Shown piece after piece: positions 42,577 through 51,919 of a stretch of DNA of 64,000 nucleotides. This stretch comes from Streptomyces sp. NBC_00878 (GTDB lineage: Bacteria; Actinomycetota; Actinomycetes; Streptomycetales; Streptomycetaceae), in the NCBI RefSeq assembly GCF_026341515.1, contig NZ_JAPEOK010000001.1, positions 6,262,001 through 6,326,000 of the forward strand, given 5' to 3'. Under the pieces are notes generated by a model. It did not search any database. It saw only the letters and a list, made by a program, of their open reading frames with translations, and was not told where the DNA came from. Both the position numbers and the translations under genes were made by a program. Position 1 is the stretch's first letter, and every line of letters starts with the position of its first letter.

Positions 42577-45500
42577 ATGCGAGTGCGGGCGACCGTGGTC
42601 CGGGAAGGAGTCTCACCACAGGACGCGGTTATCAACGTTGACGACGGTACGACCGCGGCTGAAGTTGCTGCGGCGGTGGACCGGCTTCATGGACGGGGCG
42701 ATCCGGTGTCGTTCTCGGCTCAGGGAGTGGTGACGCCTCTCCCTGGTCAGGCCCCTTCGTGGCAGCGGCCCGCCGCCGGTGCCGGGCTGTGGGTTGACGG
42801 GCGGCTCTGTGAACCAGAGGCACGGATCGGGAGTGCGCTGAGGGACGGAGTGCGCGTCACCACGGACTCCTCCGTTGGCCCGTTCATGGCCAGTGGCGAG
42901 CCCGTCGGCAGGTACGAGGTCACAGTCAGCGGGGGTGCCGGGGCAGGCCGGGTCGCCCGACTGTCCGCCGGGGTCAGCACGATTGGCTCCGCACCCACTG
43001 CCACGCTCTCCGTCGAGGACCCGTATCTGGCGCCGCTGGCCGCGAGGGTGACCGCCGATGTCAAGGGGCGGGTGGAGATAGCCCCCATCGACGGCGCCGA
43101 ACTCGCCCTGGACGACGAGCCGGTGTCCGAAGTGCGGGAATGGCAGCCGGGCGTGCTGCTGAAGTCCGGCGAATCGCTGTTCAGCCTCTCCGCGGTCGGC
43201 GAACCCGACGCTCATCTCTCCCCCGCAGGAGCGGGCGGTCTGGCATACAACCGCCCTCCGCGCCTGACCTCGCCCAGGGCGAACCCGCGGTTGACCGTCC
43301 CCGCTCCGCCGAACAAGGACGAAGCACAGCGGTTCCAGCTCATTTCCGCAGTGCTCCCCCTCTTCTTCGGAGTGGGCATGTACTTCGTCACCAAGATGAT
43401 CTACATGCTCCTGTTCTGCCTTCTTTCGCCCATCATGATCTTCGGCCAATGGGTCAGCGACAGGCGCCACGGCAAGAAGAAGTACCGAGCGGCAATGAAG
43501 GAGTACAGGAAGGCCAAGGCCGAGCACGAAACCGAGGTCGAGCGGCTGAGTGAGCTCGATCAGCGCCGCAGACGGGAGGCCTACCCGGATCCCGGACAAC
43601 TCCTGTTGTTCGCCACCGGTCCGCGGCGGCGCCTATGGGAACGGCGCATCACCGACCCGGACGCGATGCATCTCAGGGTTGGTTTCAGTGATCTCCGTGC
43701 AGAGATCGACCTGGCCAACGCCCGCAACGCCAGCGCGGACGCGGAGGACCCGGCGCCTCCGGTGGTGACCAACGTGCCGCTGACACTGCCTTTCGCAGAG
43801 CTCGGAGTTGTCGGCATAGCGGGAGACCGGCCGCGGGCGGTAGCCAGTGCTCGGTGGATGGCTGCTCAGGCGGCAGTGCTTCACAGCCCACGCGACCTCT
43901 CCCTGGTGGTGCTGTCCTCGGCGACGGACGCGGCGCAGAACTGGAGTTGGGCGCAATGGCTGCCCCACACGAGTCCTCAGCAGGGCCAGAACTGCGTTGC
44001 CCTGATGGGCACCGACGCGGAGTCCATCTCGCGCCGGGTCACCGAGCTCCTCGCGGAACTCACCAGGCGTCAGGCAATCGCCAAGGAGAACGGCGGTCTG
44101 AATGCGCTCCGCCCCGACGCGCAGGTTCTGCTCATTCTTGATGGCGCCCGGTTGCTGCGCAGGGTGCCCGGTGTTCCTCAATTGCTTCAGGAGGGACCGG
44201 CTCACGGGATCTTCGCCCTCTGCGTGGACGAGGACGAACGGCTTCTGCCGGAAGAATGCCGCACCGCCATCTGCTGGACGCCGGAGTCGGCGAGCAGGGT
44301 TCACCTTCGAGGGTACGGATACGAGGCCGCGGGTGACGTACTGGCGGATCAGGTCTCCATCGCCTGGTGTGAACGAATGGCCCGCGCTCTCGCACCCGTG
44401 GTCGATGTGAGCCGTGACGACGCCGACAGCGCACTGCCAACGGCTGCTCGGCTGCTCGATCTCCTGGAGATGCCGAACCCGACCGGTGCCGACATCGCCT
44501 CGATCTGGCGGCGGGGCGGGGCGACGACAGCCGCTCCGATCGGACTGGCCGCTGATGGCCCGTTCGTCCTGGACATTCGACGCGACGGACCGCACGCACT
44601 GATCGCGGGCACAACCGGTGCGGGTAAGTCGGAGCTGCTGCAAACCATTATCGCCTCGCTGGCTGTGGGTAACACTCCGGATGCCCTCAACTTCGTACTC
44701 ATTGACTACAAGGGCGGAAGCGCCTTCCAGGACTGCGCGCGGCTGCCGCACACCGTCGGAATGGTGAGTGACCTCGATGCTCATCTGACGGAGCGCGCAC
44801 TCGCCTCGCTCGCCGCGGAGCTGAGGCGTCGCGAGGAGATCCTCTTCGAGGCCGAGACCAAGGACATCGAGGACTACAACGACGCCCGCAGGCTACGGTC
44901 CGACCTTGAGCCCATGCCACGGCTCATGCTGGTCATCGATGAGTTTGCCTCGCTGGTCGCGGAGCTTCCCGACTTCATCGCGGGCCTGGTGGACATCGCG
45001 AGGCGGGGTCGGTCGCTCGGCGTGCACCTCCTGCTCGCCACCCAACGCCCGGCAGGCGTGGTCAGCCAGGACATCCGGGCCAACACCAACCTTCGCATCG
45101 CGCTGCGCGTCACGAACGGCGAGGAGTCACGCGACGTCATCGATGCCCCCGACTCGGGCAACATCTCGAAGGCGACACCGGGCCGCTGCTACGTAAGGTC
45201 AGGAGCCCAGTCACTCATCGGTGTTCAGTCCGCGCGTATCGGTGGACGGCGGCCCGGCCACGACACGGCACCTCAGGTCACGTTGAACTTCCTCGATTGG
45301 GTGGCTTACGGGCATCCGCCGCCGAGAGCCGCGCAGACGGATGGCGACGACGGCACGATGGTCACGGACCTGGCGGTGTTGGTGGAGGCCATCAGCGCGG
45401 GGGCGCAACAACTCGGCTGCGTGAAACCTCGCAGTCCGTGGCTGCCGCCGATTCCCCCGCAGGTACTGACATCCGAGTTGCCCGCTCTGCCCGAGGCCGG

Positions 45501-47025
45501 CCCCGGTGCCGACACGGTCCGCCCCGTGGCCTTCGGGCTCACCGACCTGCCGGCCCAGCAGGCGCGCGCGCCGCTCGCGCTCGACCTGGCCGACGGGGAA
45601 CACCTGATGATCGCGGGTGGTCCCCGTTCAGGGCGGTCGACCGCCCTGCGGACCGTCGCGGGAGCGCTCGCACAGAACTGCGCACCGAGCGACGTCCACA
45701 TCTACGGGATCGACTGCGGAGCCAACGCGTTGCTCCCGCTGACCAGCCTCCCGCACTGCGGTGCGGTCGTGACCCGTGACCAGACGGCACGTGTCGACCG
45801 GCTGCTGGGACGGCTGCTCGACGAGGTCACACGACGGCAGATGTTCCTCGCGGAGAAGGGCCAGTCGAGCGCGGCCGAGCAGCGTGCCGCCGCGGAGCCC
45901 GAGGACCGCCTGCCGTGGATGGTCGTTCTGATCGACGGGTGGGACGCTTTCCGCCTGGCGTTCGAGAACTACGACTACGGGCGTCTCGTCGAAGCGGCGA
46001 AGCGGCTGTTCCGAGAGGGTGCAGCCGTCGGCGTCAAGGTGGTTCTCGCCACCGATCGAAGCGGCCTCATGGGAGAGATCGCCAGTTCCTTCGCCGAACG
46101 GCTCGTGCTGAGGCTCGCCGACCCACAGGACTATTCGTTCGCGGGGATCACACCGAAGGACGTACCCAAGGAGGTGCCGTCCGGCAGGGCCCTCAAGGGG
46201 ACCGACGACGGGGTGCAGGAGAGCCAGATCGCGCTGCTCGCGGAGAACCCGAGTGGGCAGGCGCAGGTGGCGGCACTGCAGGAGATCGCCCGGGCGCAGA
46301 CCTGGGCCCGTCCGGCCCCTCACCAGAGGCCTATTCGAGTCGACGTACTGCCGGCGCGGATCAAGGCCTCGGAGGCCATGGCGCTGCAGCCCGACTTCGT
46401 TCCGCCGTCGGACCTGTGGGCCCTCTTCGCGGCCGGTGGGGACGAACTGTCGCCGCTCGGCATGGACTTGGAGGAGGCAGGACCCGGCTTTGTCATCTCG
46501 GGTCCGCCGAAGTCGGGGCGTTCGAGCACCCTGGTGGTGGCGGCGATGTCACTGCTGCGCCGTGGCACCGAGGTCGTTCTGATCACGCCGCGGCGTTCAC
46601 CCCTGCGAGACCTGGCCTCAGAGCCCGGTGTCCTCGGGACGCTCGACAGCGAGGGTTCGTCGGACGACCTCCAGGCGCTGACGGGCAGCGCGCGGGGGCC
46701 GTACGTCATCCTGGTGGACGACGCGGAGTTGATCTATGACACTCCGCTCGACGAGGCTCTTGAGGAGGAACTGCGCCGCGGCATGGATGGGGGCCTTGGC
46801 CTGATCATGGCTGGCGCGGTCGACACGTTGTCCTCGCAGTACCGCGGCTCCGTGGTGCAGGCGCGCCGTTCACGCAACGGCATGCTGCTGTCTCCGCAGG
46901 GCACGGCGGACGGCGAGATGTTCAACATCCGCGTCTCGTCGAACAGTGGGGGCGGACCGACCGGGCGGGGACTCTTCATCCGGAGCGGGGAAGCCATGCC
47001 GGCGCAGGCGGTGCTGCCGGACTAG
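42577..47025 (+). CDS. eccC: EccC/FtsK-SpoIIIE-type secretion ATPase
   Basis: Motor ATPase of a type VII (ESX/Wss-like) system, 1482 aa. Order: an N-terminal region with FHA-like features (VSTIGSAPTATLSVEDPYLA, about residues 135-155), two transmembrane helices at about 254-292, then three FtsK-like domains. Domain 1 has a full Walker A GTTGAGKSE (678-686) and MLVIDEFA. Domains 2 and 3 have GGPRSGRS (about 1014-1021) and GPPKSGRS (about 1309-1316) with Arg replacing the P-loop Lys. The ribosome site GGGGAGG lies about 13 bases upstream, and a GGGAC/GTCCC hairpin fills the gap to the ATG. EccB/D/E are not present nearby. Confidence 0.92.
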   Translation: MRVRATVVREGVSPQDAVINVDDGTTAAEVAAAVDRLHGRGDPVSFSAQGVVTPLPGQAPSWQRPAAGAGLWVDGRLCEPEARIGSALRDGVRVTTDSSVGPFMASGEPVGRYEVTVSGGAGAGRVARLSAGVSTIGSAPTATLSVEDPYLAPLAARVTADVKGRVEIAPIDGAELALDDEPVSEVREWQPGVLLKSGESLFSLSAVGEPDAHLSPAGAGGLAYNRPPRLTSPRANPRLTVPAPPNKDEAQRFQLISAVLPLFFGVGMYFVTKMIYMLLFCLLSPIMIFGQWVSDRRHGKKKYRAAMKEYRKAKAEHETEVERLSELDQRRRREAYPDPGQLLLFATGPRRRLWERRITDPDAMHLRVGFSDLRAEIDLANARNASADAEDPAPPVVTNVPLTLPFAELGVVGIAGDRPRAVASARWMAAQAAVLHSPRDLSLVVLSSATDAAQNWSWAQWLPHTSPQQGQNCVALMGTDAESISRRVTELLAELTRRQAIAKENGGLNALRPDAQVLLILDGARLLRRVPGVPQLLQEGPAHGIFALCVDEDERLLPEECRTAICWTPESASRVHLRGYGYEAAGDVLADQVSIAWCERMARALAPVVDVSRDDADSALPTAARLLDLLEMPNPTGADIASIWRRGGATTAAPIGLAADGPFVLDIRRDGPHALIAGTTGAGKSELLQTIIASLAVGNTPDALNFVLIDYKGGSAFQDCARLPHTVGMVSDLDAHLTERALASLAAELRRREEILFEAETKDIEDYNDARRLRSDLEPMPRLMLVIDEFASLVAELPDFIAGLVDIARRGRSLGVHLLLATQRPAGVVSQDIRANTNLRIALRVTNGEESRDVIDAPDSGNISKATPGRCYVRSGAQSLIGVQSARIGGRRPGHDTAPQVTLNFLDWVAYGHPPPRAAQTDGDDGTMVTDLAVLVEAISAGAQQLGCVKPRSPWLPPIPPQVLTSELPALPEAGPGADTVRPVAFGLTDLPAQQARAPLALDLADGEHLMIAGGPRSGRSTALRTVAGALAQNCAPSDVHIYGIDCGANALLPLTSLPHCGAVVTRDQTARVDRLLGRLLDEVTRRQMFLAEKGQSSAAEQRAAAEPEDRLPWMVVLIDGWDAFRLAFENYDYGRLVEAAKRLFREGAAVGVKVVLATDRSGLMGEIASSFAERLVLRLADPQDYSFAGITPKDVPKEVPSGRALKGTDDGVQESQIALLAENPSGQAQVAALQEIARAQTWARPAPHQRPIRVDVLPARIKASEAMALQPDFVPPSDLWALFAAGGDELSPLGMDLEEAGPGFVISGPPKSGRSSTLVVAAMSLLRRGTEVVLITPRRSPLRDLASEPGVLGTLDSEGSSDDLQALTGSARGPYVILVDDAELIYDTPLDEALEEELRRGMDGGLGLIMAGAVDTLSSQYRGSVVQARRSRNGMLLSPQGTADGEMFNIRVSSNSGGGPTGRGLFIRSGEAMPAQAVLPD

Positions 47026-47061
47026 CTGGACTGGAGACGTCTCCGTGGGAGACATGGCCAA

Positions 47062-47105
47062 CGCATTCGGGCCGGGCAACCCACAGGTTGCCCGGCCCGA
47101 ATGCG
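47062..47105. terminator. 20-bp perfect hairpin after eccC
   Basis: Arms 47062-47081 and 47086-47105 pair perfectly over 20 bp around a CACA loop, between the convergent eccC and WXG100 genes: a bidirectional terminator. Confidence 0.9.
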
Positions 47106-47162
47106 CGTGTTCGAAGTGAGGGTCGATTTCCCCCACATCAACGACTATTGACGATTGCTCAA

Positions 47163-47429
47163 CTAGTCGTTGATGGTGTCGTTCGCCTGGGCGGCGTCGC
47201 TGGTCTCCTTGCGGGCATTCTCAAGAGACGTGACGAAGTTCTGCAGCTGCGGCTTCAGCTTGTCCCATTCCTCCCGGAATCGGTTGGCTCGGCCGCCCTT
47301 CCAGAACTCTTCACTGTGACTCGTGCCCGTCGAGATGGCACGGATCAGGTCGTCGAGGTTGCCGTGCTGAGTCTTGAAGGTGGTGGAAAGACTCCGGAGT
47401 CGTGTGGTATCTGCGCCCTTTAGCGTCAT
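47163..47429 (-). CDS. WXG100 family protein
   Basis: 88-residue helical hairpin protein of the ESAT-6/WXG100 type, a substrate or structural partner of type VII secretion. The turn motif is W43-K-G45 in EFWKGGRANRFREEW, with amphipathic helices on each side. No signal peptide. It converges on eccC and is divergent from a second WXG-type gene at 47618; the two could form a heterodimer. Confidence 0.88.
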   Translation of the reverse strand: MTLKGADTTRLRSLSTTFKTQHGNLDDLIRAISTGTSHSEEFWKGGRANRFREEWDKLKPQLQNFVTSLENARKETSDAAQANDTIND

Positions 47430-47617
47430 GACTGCCTCCCCGTGTATCGATAGCCAGACGAACCTTCCGTCCGCCGGGCCCGATGCTATCGCAATGGGTG
47501 GAGCCGCGTCATCGGCTCAAGGCTCCTTGCTTGCGGTACTGGAAGCTCCCTATTCTTGGTTCCCGAACGACGGCAAATCTTTCCGAACAGCAACTTGATG
47601 TCGCACTGGAGGCGCAA

Positions 47618-47932
47618 GTGGGGGAACCGAGCGAGCAGCCGAAGGTCGATAACCCCTATCGAACCCAGCTTGAGGCACTGAAGAGGAATCTCGTAGACGA
47701 GGTCAAAGAGCTCAAAAAATGCCTGAAGACTGCATCTCAGGATGTTGGGGACAAAAAGAAGTCCTGGGTCGGCAAGACGGCCAACAAGTGGCACGACGAA
47801 ATCGAAGGCAACCGCGGCCGCATGATCAGAGAGATCGACAAGCTCATCCCGGCGGTACAGAAGAGGATCGACGCCCTGCCCGAGAAGGTGTCGCCCTCCG
47901 AGGCGAAGATGATGCGGATGGATTTGCGTTGA
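47618..47932 (+). CDS. WXG100-like protein
   Basis: 104-residue helical protein with a W50-V-G52 turn in KKSWVGKTANKWHDEI, long charged helices before and after. Start GTG is favoured since GGAGG sits 5 bases upstream. It fits the WXG100 superfamily, though the C-terminal helix is longer than average. Divergent from the WXG gene at 47429 across 188 bases of lower-GC DNA. Probably co-transcribed with, or adjacent to, the large protein that follows. Confidence 0.75.
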   Translation: MGEPSEQPKVDNPYRTQLEALKRNLVDEVKELKKCLKTASQDVGDKKKSWVGKTANKWHDEIEGNRGRMIREIDKLIPAVQKRIDALPEKVSPSEAKMMRMDLR

Positions 47933-48003
47933 CGACGTCAGGTGTCCATGGGTGAAGTCGCCACACATGGGACCTGCGCAAGATCCATAGAATGGTCACA
48001 CTG

Positions 48004-48019
48004 GGCACGTAAGCGTGCC
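48004..48019 (+). promoter_or_regulatory. Hairpin and -10 before the 692-aa gene
   Basis: GGCACG-TAAG-CGTGCC is a perfect 6-bp hairpin lying downstream of a good -10 box TAGAAT (47988-47993). It would sit in the 5' leader of the gene starting at 48065. Confidence 0.45.
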
Positions 48020-48064
48020 AGGCATCGTGAAGTGCTCATGCTGGACTAAATGGGGGAGATTTTC

Positions 48065-50143
48065 ATGATGGGCGAAGGGGACGGGTTCTCCGGTATTGAT
48101 CCGGATCACCTGGCCGGGACGATCCAATCACTCCAGAAGGACCAGGAGAAGCTGAAGTCCAGCGCGACATGGATCAAGTCGAGCTTCGAGCGGTACGGCG
48201 TCGAAACGGAACCGCTGACCGAGTTGCTTGCCATCGCCGGCTGGTCCGAGAACCAGCTCCCTATGCTCAGGCGCCGACATCACCTCTCCATTGCCGAGGA
48301 CGAGAAGTACGGCCACGGCTACAAAGGGATGGTGCGGATCAAGGAGAGCATGGTCGGCCAGACGAAGCAGTCGCAGGCCAATGGCAAGAAGCTGGGAGAC
48401 GAGTTCAAAAAGAAGCTTGAAAACGGGGAGGAAATCACCCCCGAAATGTTCGCGGACCTACGTGCGAACGACGCGGACGCCGACTATGTGAAGTCGTTCT
48501 ACGACGTGCTCGGGTCGCGAAATCTGCTGTGGATGTCTCAGGAAATGGGCGACCGCAACAGTGATGCCTATAAGGATGATGCGGATCAGCGGGAAAAGGA
48601 TCGCAAAACAATCGCCGACACCTTCGGTACGTACACGAAGGTAGCCTTCGAGGGTAAAACGCCCAAGGAGAAGCAGCAAGCATGGAACAAATGGTTCGAC
48701 GGCTCTGCGATTGACGAACACTTTGGATTCCGGCCGGACCACCTGACTCCGCTCCTCCGAGGTGGATCGCATGACAAGGACTTCCTTGTGGCGTTCGGCG
48801 ATCGTGTGTTCAGCAAGGACATGAAGACCAACGAGACCCAATTCCTCGGGAACAGCGGAATCGGTGAGGGGGAGTGGGCGAAGGATGGTTACGAGCAGCT
48901 GTTCGACGCCATCTCGCGGAACCCTGAGGCTTCCGGTGAGTGGATGGATCACAATGCGGGCGGCGTTCAATCGATGCTGTACACCACTGGCCCCTGGAAG
49001 GTCGATGAACCAAAAGAGCGTGGAGTGGCCTTCCTGAATATCTTGCACGCTGGAAGTGTGACACTGAGGAAGGACAACCCGTCCTTGGCGGAAAAGAATG
49101 CTGCGCGCCTGATCTACGAAAATTATCAGCACAGCAAGGGCGATCTGAAGGACGTACATCCGGTCGACGGTACGTCCGCTCTTTATACCAGCATCATGAC
49201 CGCTTACTGGAAAGATGTTGAGCACAGCGTGACATCACCTGTGAGTAATGACCTGTGGAGTGGCGGCAAAGAATGGACTGACAAGTCTTACTTTGCCGGC
49301 CAGGACAGAAAGCGTCCAGGGCTGGAGATTTCCCAGGAAATGTGGGGAGCGATTACGGTAGAAGCTGGTCGCGACCCCAAGGGAGCTGGAATTATTGGAG
49401 CACTTTTCCAGGGTTACAATCAGAAGATGATCGCGCAAGAGAATGACATCAATCCGGATCGGACGGGTGATTCTGTGCGATACATCTCGGCTCAGAAGGG
49501 GATGATGCAGCGCTTCTATTACGAGAATATGCGCACTGTTGCCGATCAACTGGGCGCCGAGCGCGACAAGTGGGTCGCGGACACCAACGCATTCCGCGAT
49601 GGCCTTATTGATCAGGTAACAGGTGTCGCCATGGGCGCTACCGGCGGAGCGGGGATGGCGGGCGCCAAGGGTGCTGCAATCGGGGCTGCTTACGGAATGG
49701 GGTCAGGTATTCTCACGGGTTGGATCAAGAAGGGGGTCCATGTCGACGCATCCGATGCGCCGGCCAAGCTTCGGTATCAGATCAGTGGAGTGAAGAAAGC
49801 GACCATCGACACGAGCTGGCAGACCTCGTACCAGGATCAGGCGAACGATCTCCTCCGTGAGAAGAACGGAGGGTTCGACGCGCGGTATATCCCGGAAGTT
49901 GAGGTGTGGAAGGTCGATGGAAGTCATGAGACGTACACAGGAAACCCGAAAGAATACATCAAGGGAGACTCGTCGCGAAACTTCCTGACGAAGGATGGAA
50001 TCGTGATGGAGCCGGAAAAGATGTCGCCCACGCAGCGCACAGCGTACGGCGAATGGCTTCGTGACCCTGCCGTGGTCCAGAAGGTTTACACACCCTTCTC
50101 CGACGGCCGGAATGCTTGGGACTGGCCCGGCCAAAACAACTAG
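48065..50143 (+). CDS. Large type VII-associated protein, unknown
   Basis: 692-residue protein I cannot assign firmly; it resembles large Streptomyces proteins of the DUF6571 kind coded beside WXG100 genes (memory, unverified). The N-terminal 60 residues are helical (LAGTIQSLQKDQEKLKSSAT), suggesting an LXG/WXG-like docking part. A Gly/Ala-rich hydrophobic hairpin (VAMGATGGAGMAGAKGAAIG) lies at about 520-540. No signal peptide, so export, if any, would be by type VII. GGGGGAG precedes the ATG at 48065. Noticeably AT-richer than flanking genes. Confidence 0.75.
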   Translation: MMGEGDGFSGIDPDHLAGTIQSLQKDQEKLKSSATWIKSSFERYGVETEPLTELLAIAGWSENQLPMLRRRHHLSIAEDEKYGHGYKGMVRIKESMVGQTKQSQANGKKLGDEFKKKLENGEEITPEMFADLRANDADADYVKSFYDVLGSRNLLWMSQEMGDRNSDAYKDDADQREKDRKTIADTFGTYTKVAFEGKTPKEKQQAWNKWFDGSAIDEHFGFRPDHLTPLLRGGSHDKDFLVAFGDRVFSKDMKTNETQFLGNSGIGEGEWAKDGYEQLFDAISRNPEASGEWMDHNAGGVQSMLYTTGPWKVDEPKERGVAFLNILHAGSVTLRKDNPSLAEKNAARLIYENYQHSKGDLKDVHPVDGTSALYTSIMTAYWKDVEHSVTSPVSNDLWSGGKEWTDKSYFAGQDRKRPGLEISQEMWGAITVEAGRDPKGAGIIGALFQGYNQKMIAQENDINPDRTGDSVRYISAQKGMMQRFYYENMRTVADQLGAERDKWVADTNAFRDGLIDQVTGVAMGATGGAGMAGAKGAAIGAAYGMGSGILTGWIKKGVHVDASDAPAKLRYQISGVKKATIDTSWQTSYQDQANDLLREKNGGFDARYIPEVEVWKVDGSHETYTGNPKEYIKGDSSRNFLTKDGIVMEPEKMSPTQRTAYGEWLRDPAVVQKVYTPFSDGRNAWDWPGQNN

Positions 50144-50180
50144 GAGGATTTGGTGCGGCGTAGTGCAGATCGGAGGCAGT

Positions 50181-50885
50181 GTGTCTGAGCAGTATGCAAG
50201 AAATTCTGAGGGAATAGTTTCATCCGCTGGCCGAAAGGTTGTCGCGATGACTTCCATTGCTGCGGTGTTGCTGGGTGCGGCGGCATGCGGGGATGATGGA
50301 GAGGCTGCGGGGAATAAACCGCTGAGTCAGTCGGAACTCTCCCGTTCGATGCTGACGCAAGGAGACATGCCAGGATACAAGTTCTTCGACGAATCGCGTG
50401 CCAAGAAGGATCGGTCGGCGCGGGCAGCCACCAAATCCTGCCAGCCCATTGTCGCGTTTGCTATGGCTCCCGAAGTTTCAGCCTATGACAATCGCTTGGC
50501 TCGGCAGAGCATCACCAAGGGTGAGAAGCCGGATGCGAGCTATCAGCTTACTTTGACAAGCATCGAGTCGGAGTCGGTGGCTGAGGAAGCTCTGAAGGAC
50601 CTTGAGAGCGCTGTCTCCGCCTGCGGCTCGGAATTTGACGTCACGATTTTCGGGGAGGAGGAAAAAATCCGCCGAATCACGGCCGACAAGACCACGTCCG
50701 GCAACGGTGAAATTGGTTTTTCGCTCGAATATCAGAGAGGTATAAAGATTCGTTATGTCGTGATGCGGCAGGGGGCGACCCTGGCCAGAATTTCTGCTGC
50801 ACATCAGTCTATGAGTGAGTTCGTTGCCGTGCCGCAGCAAATTATCGATAAGCAGATTCAAAAGCTGGAAAAGGCCGCAAAATGA
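50181..50885 (+). CDS. Putative lipoprotein
   Basis: 234-residue exported protein: signal helix VVAMTSIAAVLLGAAAC ending in a lipobox Cys, then a soluble domain with QGDMPGYKFFDES and a predicted alpha-beta pattern (YQLTLTSIESESVAEEALKD). CGGAGG precedes the GTG. Function unknown; resembles the lipoprotein at 59791 in size and layout. It is 37 bases downstream of the 692-aa gene and probably in the same operon. Confidence 0.8.
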   Translation: MSEQYARNSEGIVSSAGRKVVAMTSIAAVLLGAAACGDDGEAAGNKPLSQSELSRSMLTQGDMPGYKFFDESRAKKDRSARAATKSCQPIVAFAMAPEVSAYDNRLARQSITKGEKPDASYQLTLTSIESESVAEEALKDLESAVSACGSEFDVTIFGEEEKIRRITADKTTSGNGEIGFSLEYQRGIKIRYVVMRQGATLARISAAHQSMSEFVAVPQQIIDKQIQKLEKAAK

Positions 50886-50902
50886 CTTTGTGACCATTTT
50901 GC
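50877..50902. terminator. AT-rich hairpin between convergent genes
   Basis: GCAAAATG (50877-50884) and CATTTTGC (50895-50902) pair perfectly around a 10-base loop. The stem overlaps the upstream lipoprotein stop and lies 4 bases from the minus-strand stop at 50906, so it may end both transcripts. Confidence 0.65.
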
Positions 50903-50905
50903 ATG

Positions 50906-51865
50906 TCATTTGATTTGGAATGCGGTGCCTGTGGAGCTCAGTGTAGTGGTGGATTTATCGCCCTTGTGGCGAGCCAGGAGTTGAATCTCTCCTTGCCATT
51001 CACCCTTGCGCAAGTCTCCTGTTTCCTTGATTCGGAAGGTCAGGCGCTCGCTGCCGTCGCGCGCCAGGGGAATATTGGTAACGAGCAGCGCGTCGTCCTC
51101 CAGATTCTCGCTATCGGATGTGGCAGTGGGCTCGGAGGAGGGATTTTTCAGGTCTTTCCAGCCATCCGCTGTTTTCCATTGGGCGGATAGAGCAGAGGTG
51201 GACTCGTCTGCTTTGCAGTCTCCTTCTACTTCTTCGCACAGGAAGGCCAGGACCTGGATCTTCGGGTAGTCCACTGCGGAGCGGTTGTTCACCGAGAATT
51301 CGTACTCGGACCAACCTCCCCTTCGCTGTATATACTCGGATCCTGATTCTTCTTTGACCTGAAAATTGGTCAATGGCGCTGATCCGCGAGCGACGGCCAG
51401 TGACTTTTTTGCATTGCTCATCTTGGCGGTAATGTCAATTGCCTGGCCGCTGGCCGTAGGGCGCATACCAGGAGTCAAACGCAGTTTCAGCGTGCTGCTT
51501 CCTGAGGGCAGTACTGTCTGAAAGGTGCCGCTCAGGGTTTCTTCGCCTGCGGTGGTTTTGGGTGAGACTCGGAGATCCTTCCAGGAAGAGGATCTCAGTT
51601 CTTGGTATTCGACAGCGACGTCACCTTTGGGCGCGTGCTTCAAGCTGAAGGAAAGGTTGACGTCGACGTTTTTTTGTTTTGAGTCGTTATTTTCCACTTC
51701 GACGGCCAGTGACCCCGGTTCGCCCATCACATAGTCGGACGAGCTCTGAATTTTCATCCATACAGGACTTGTGGAAGATTCACCCCCAGCGTGCGGCTTC
51801 TCGCTTGTGCAAGCAGCGAGAGCTGCGATCGACATTGTCGCGACAATCACTCGGGTGCGTCGCAT
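50906..51865 (-). CDS. Putative lipoprotein with Ig-like outside domain
   Basis: 319-residue protein with signal helix VIVATMSIAALAAC (lipobox LAAC). The body has beta-rich stretches (SLAVEVENNDSKQKNVDVNL, GGWSEYEFSVNNRSAVDYPK) suggestive of Ig-like folds; no known family recognised. Last gene of the minus-strand run that starts at 56577, 54 bases after the RDD gene. AT-richer than average. Confidence 0.75.
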   Translation of the reverse strand: MRRTRVIVATMSIAALAACTSEKPHAGGESSTSPVWMKIQSSSDYVMGEPGSLAVEVENNDSKQKNVDVNLSFSLKHAPKGDVAVEYQELRSSSWKDLRVSPKTTAGEETLSGTFQTVLPSGSSTLKLRLTPGMRPTASGQAIDITAKMSNAKKSLAVARGSAPLTNFQVKEESGSEYIQRRGGWSEYEFSVNNRSAVDYPKIQVLAFLCEEVEGDCKADESTSALSAQWKTADGWKDLKNPSSEPTATSDSENLEDDALLVTNIPLARDGSERLTFRIKETGDLRKGEWQGEIQLLARHKGDKSTTTLSSTGTAFQIK

Positions 51866-51919
51866 CTCGTTCCCGATCTCTTCGATGATGTGAACGCCAA
51901 GAGCGTTGGCGATCCTTGG

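Noticed and set aside
48065..50143. Toxin-immunity pair at the type VII locus
   Set aside because: No recognisable toxin domain or small immunity gene immediately downstream; the next gene is a lipoprotein.
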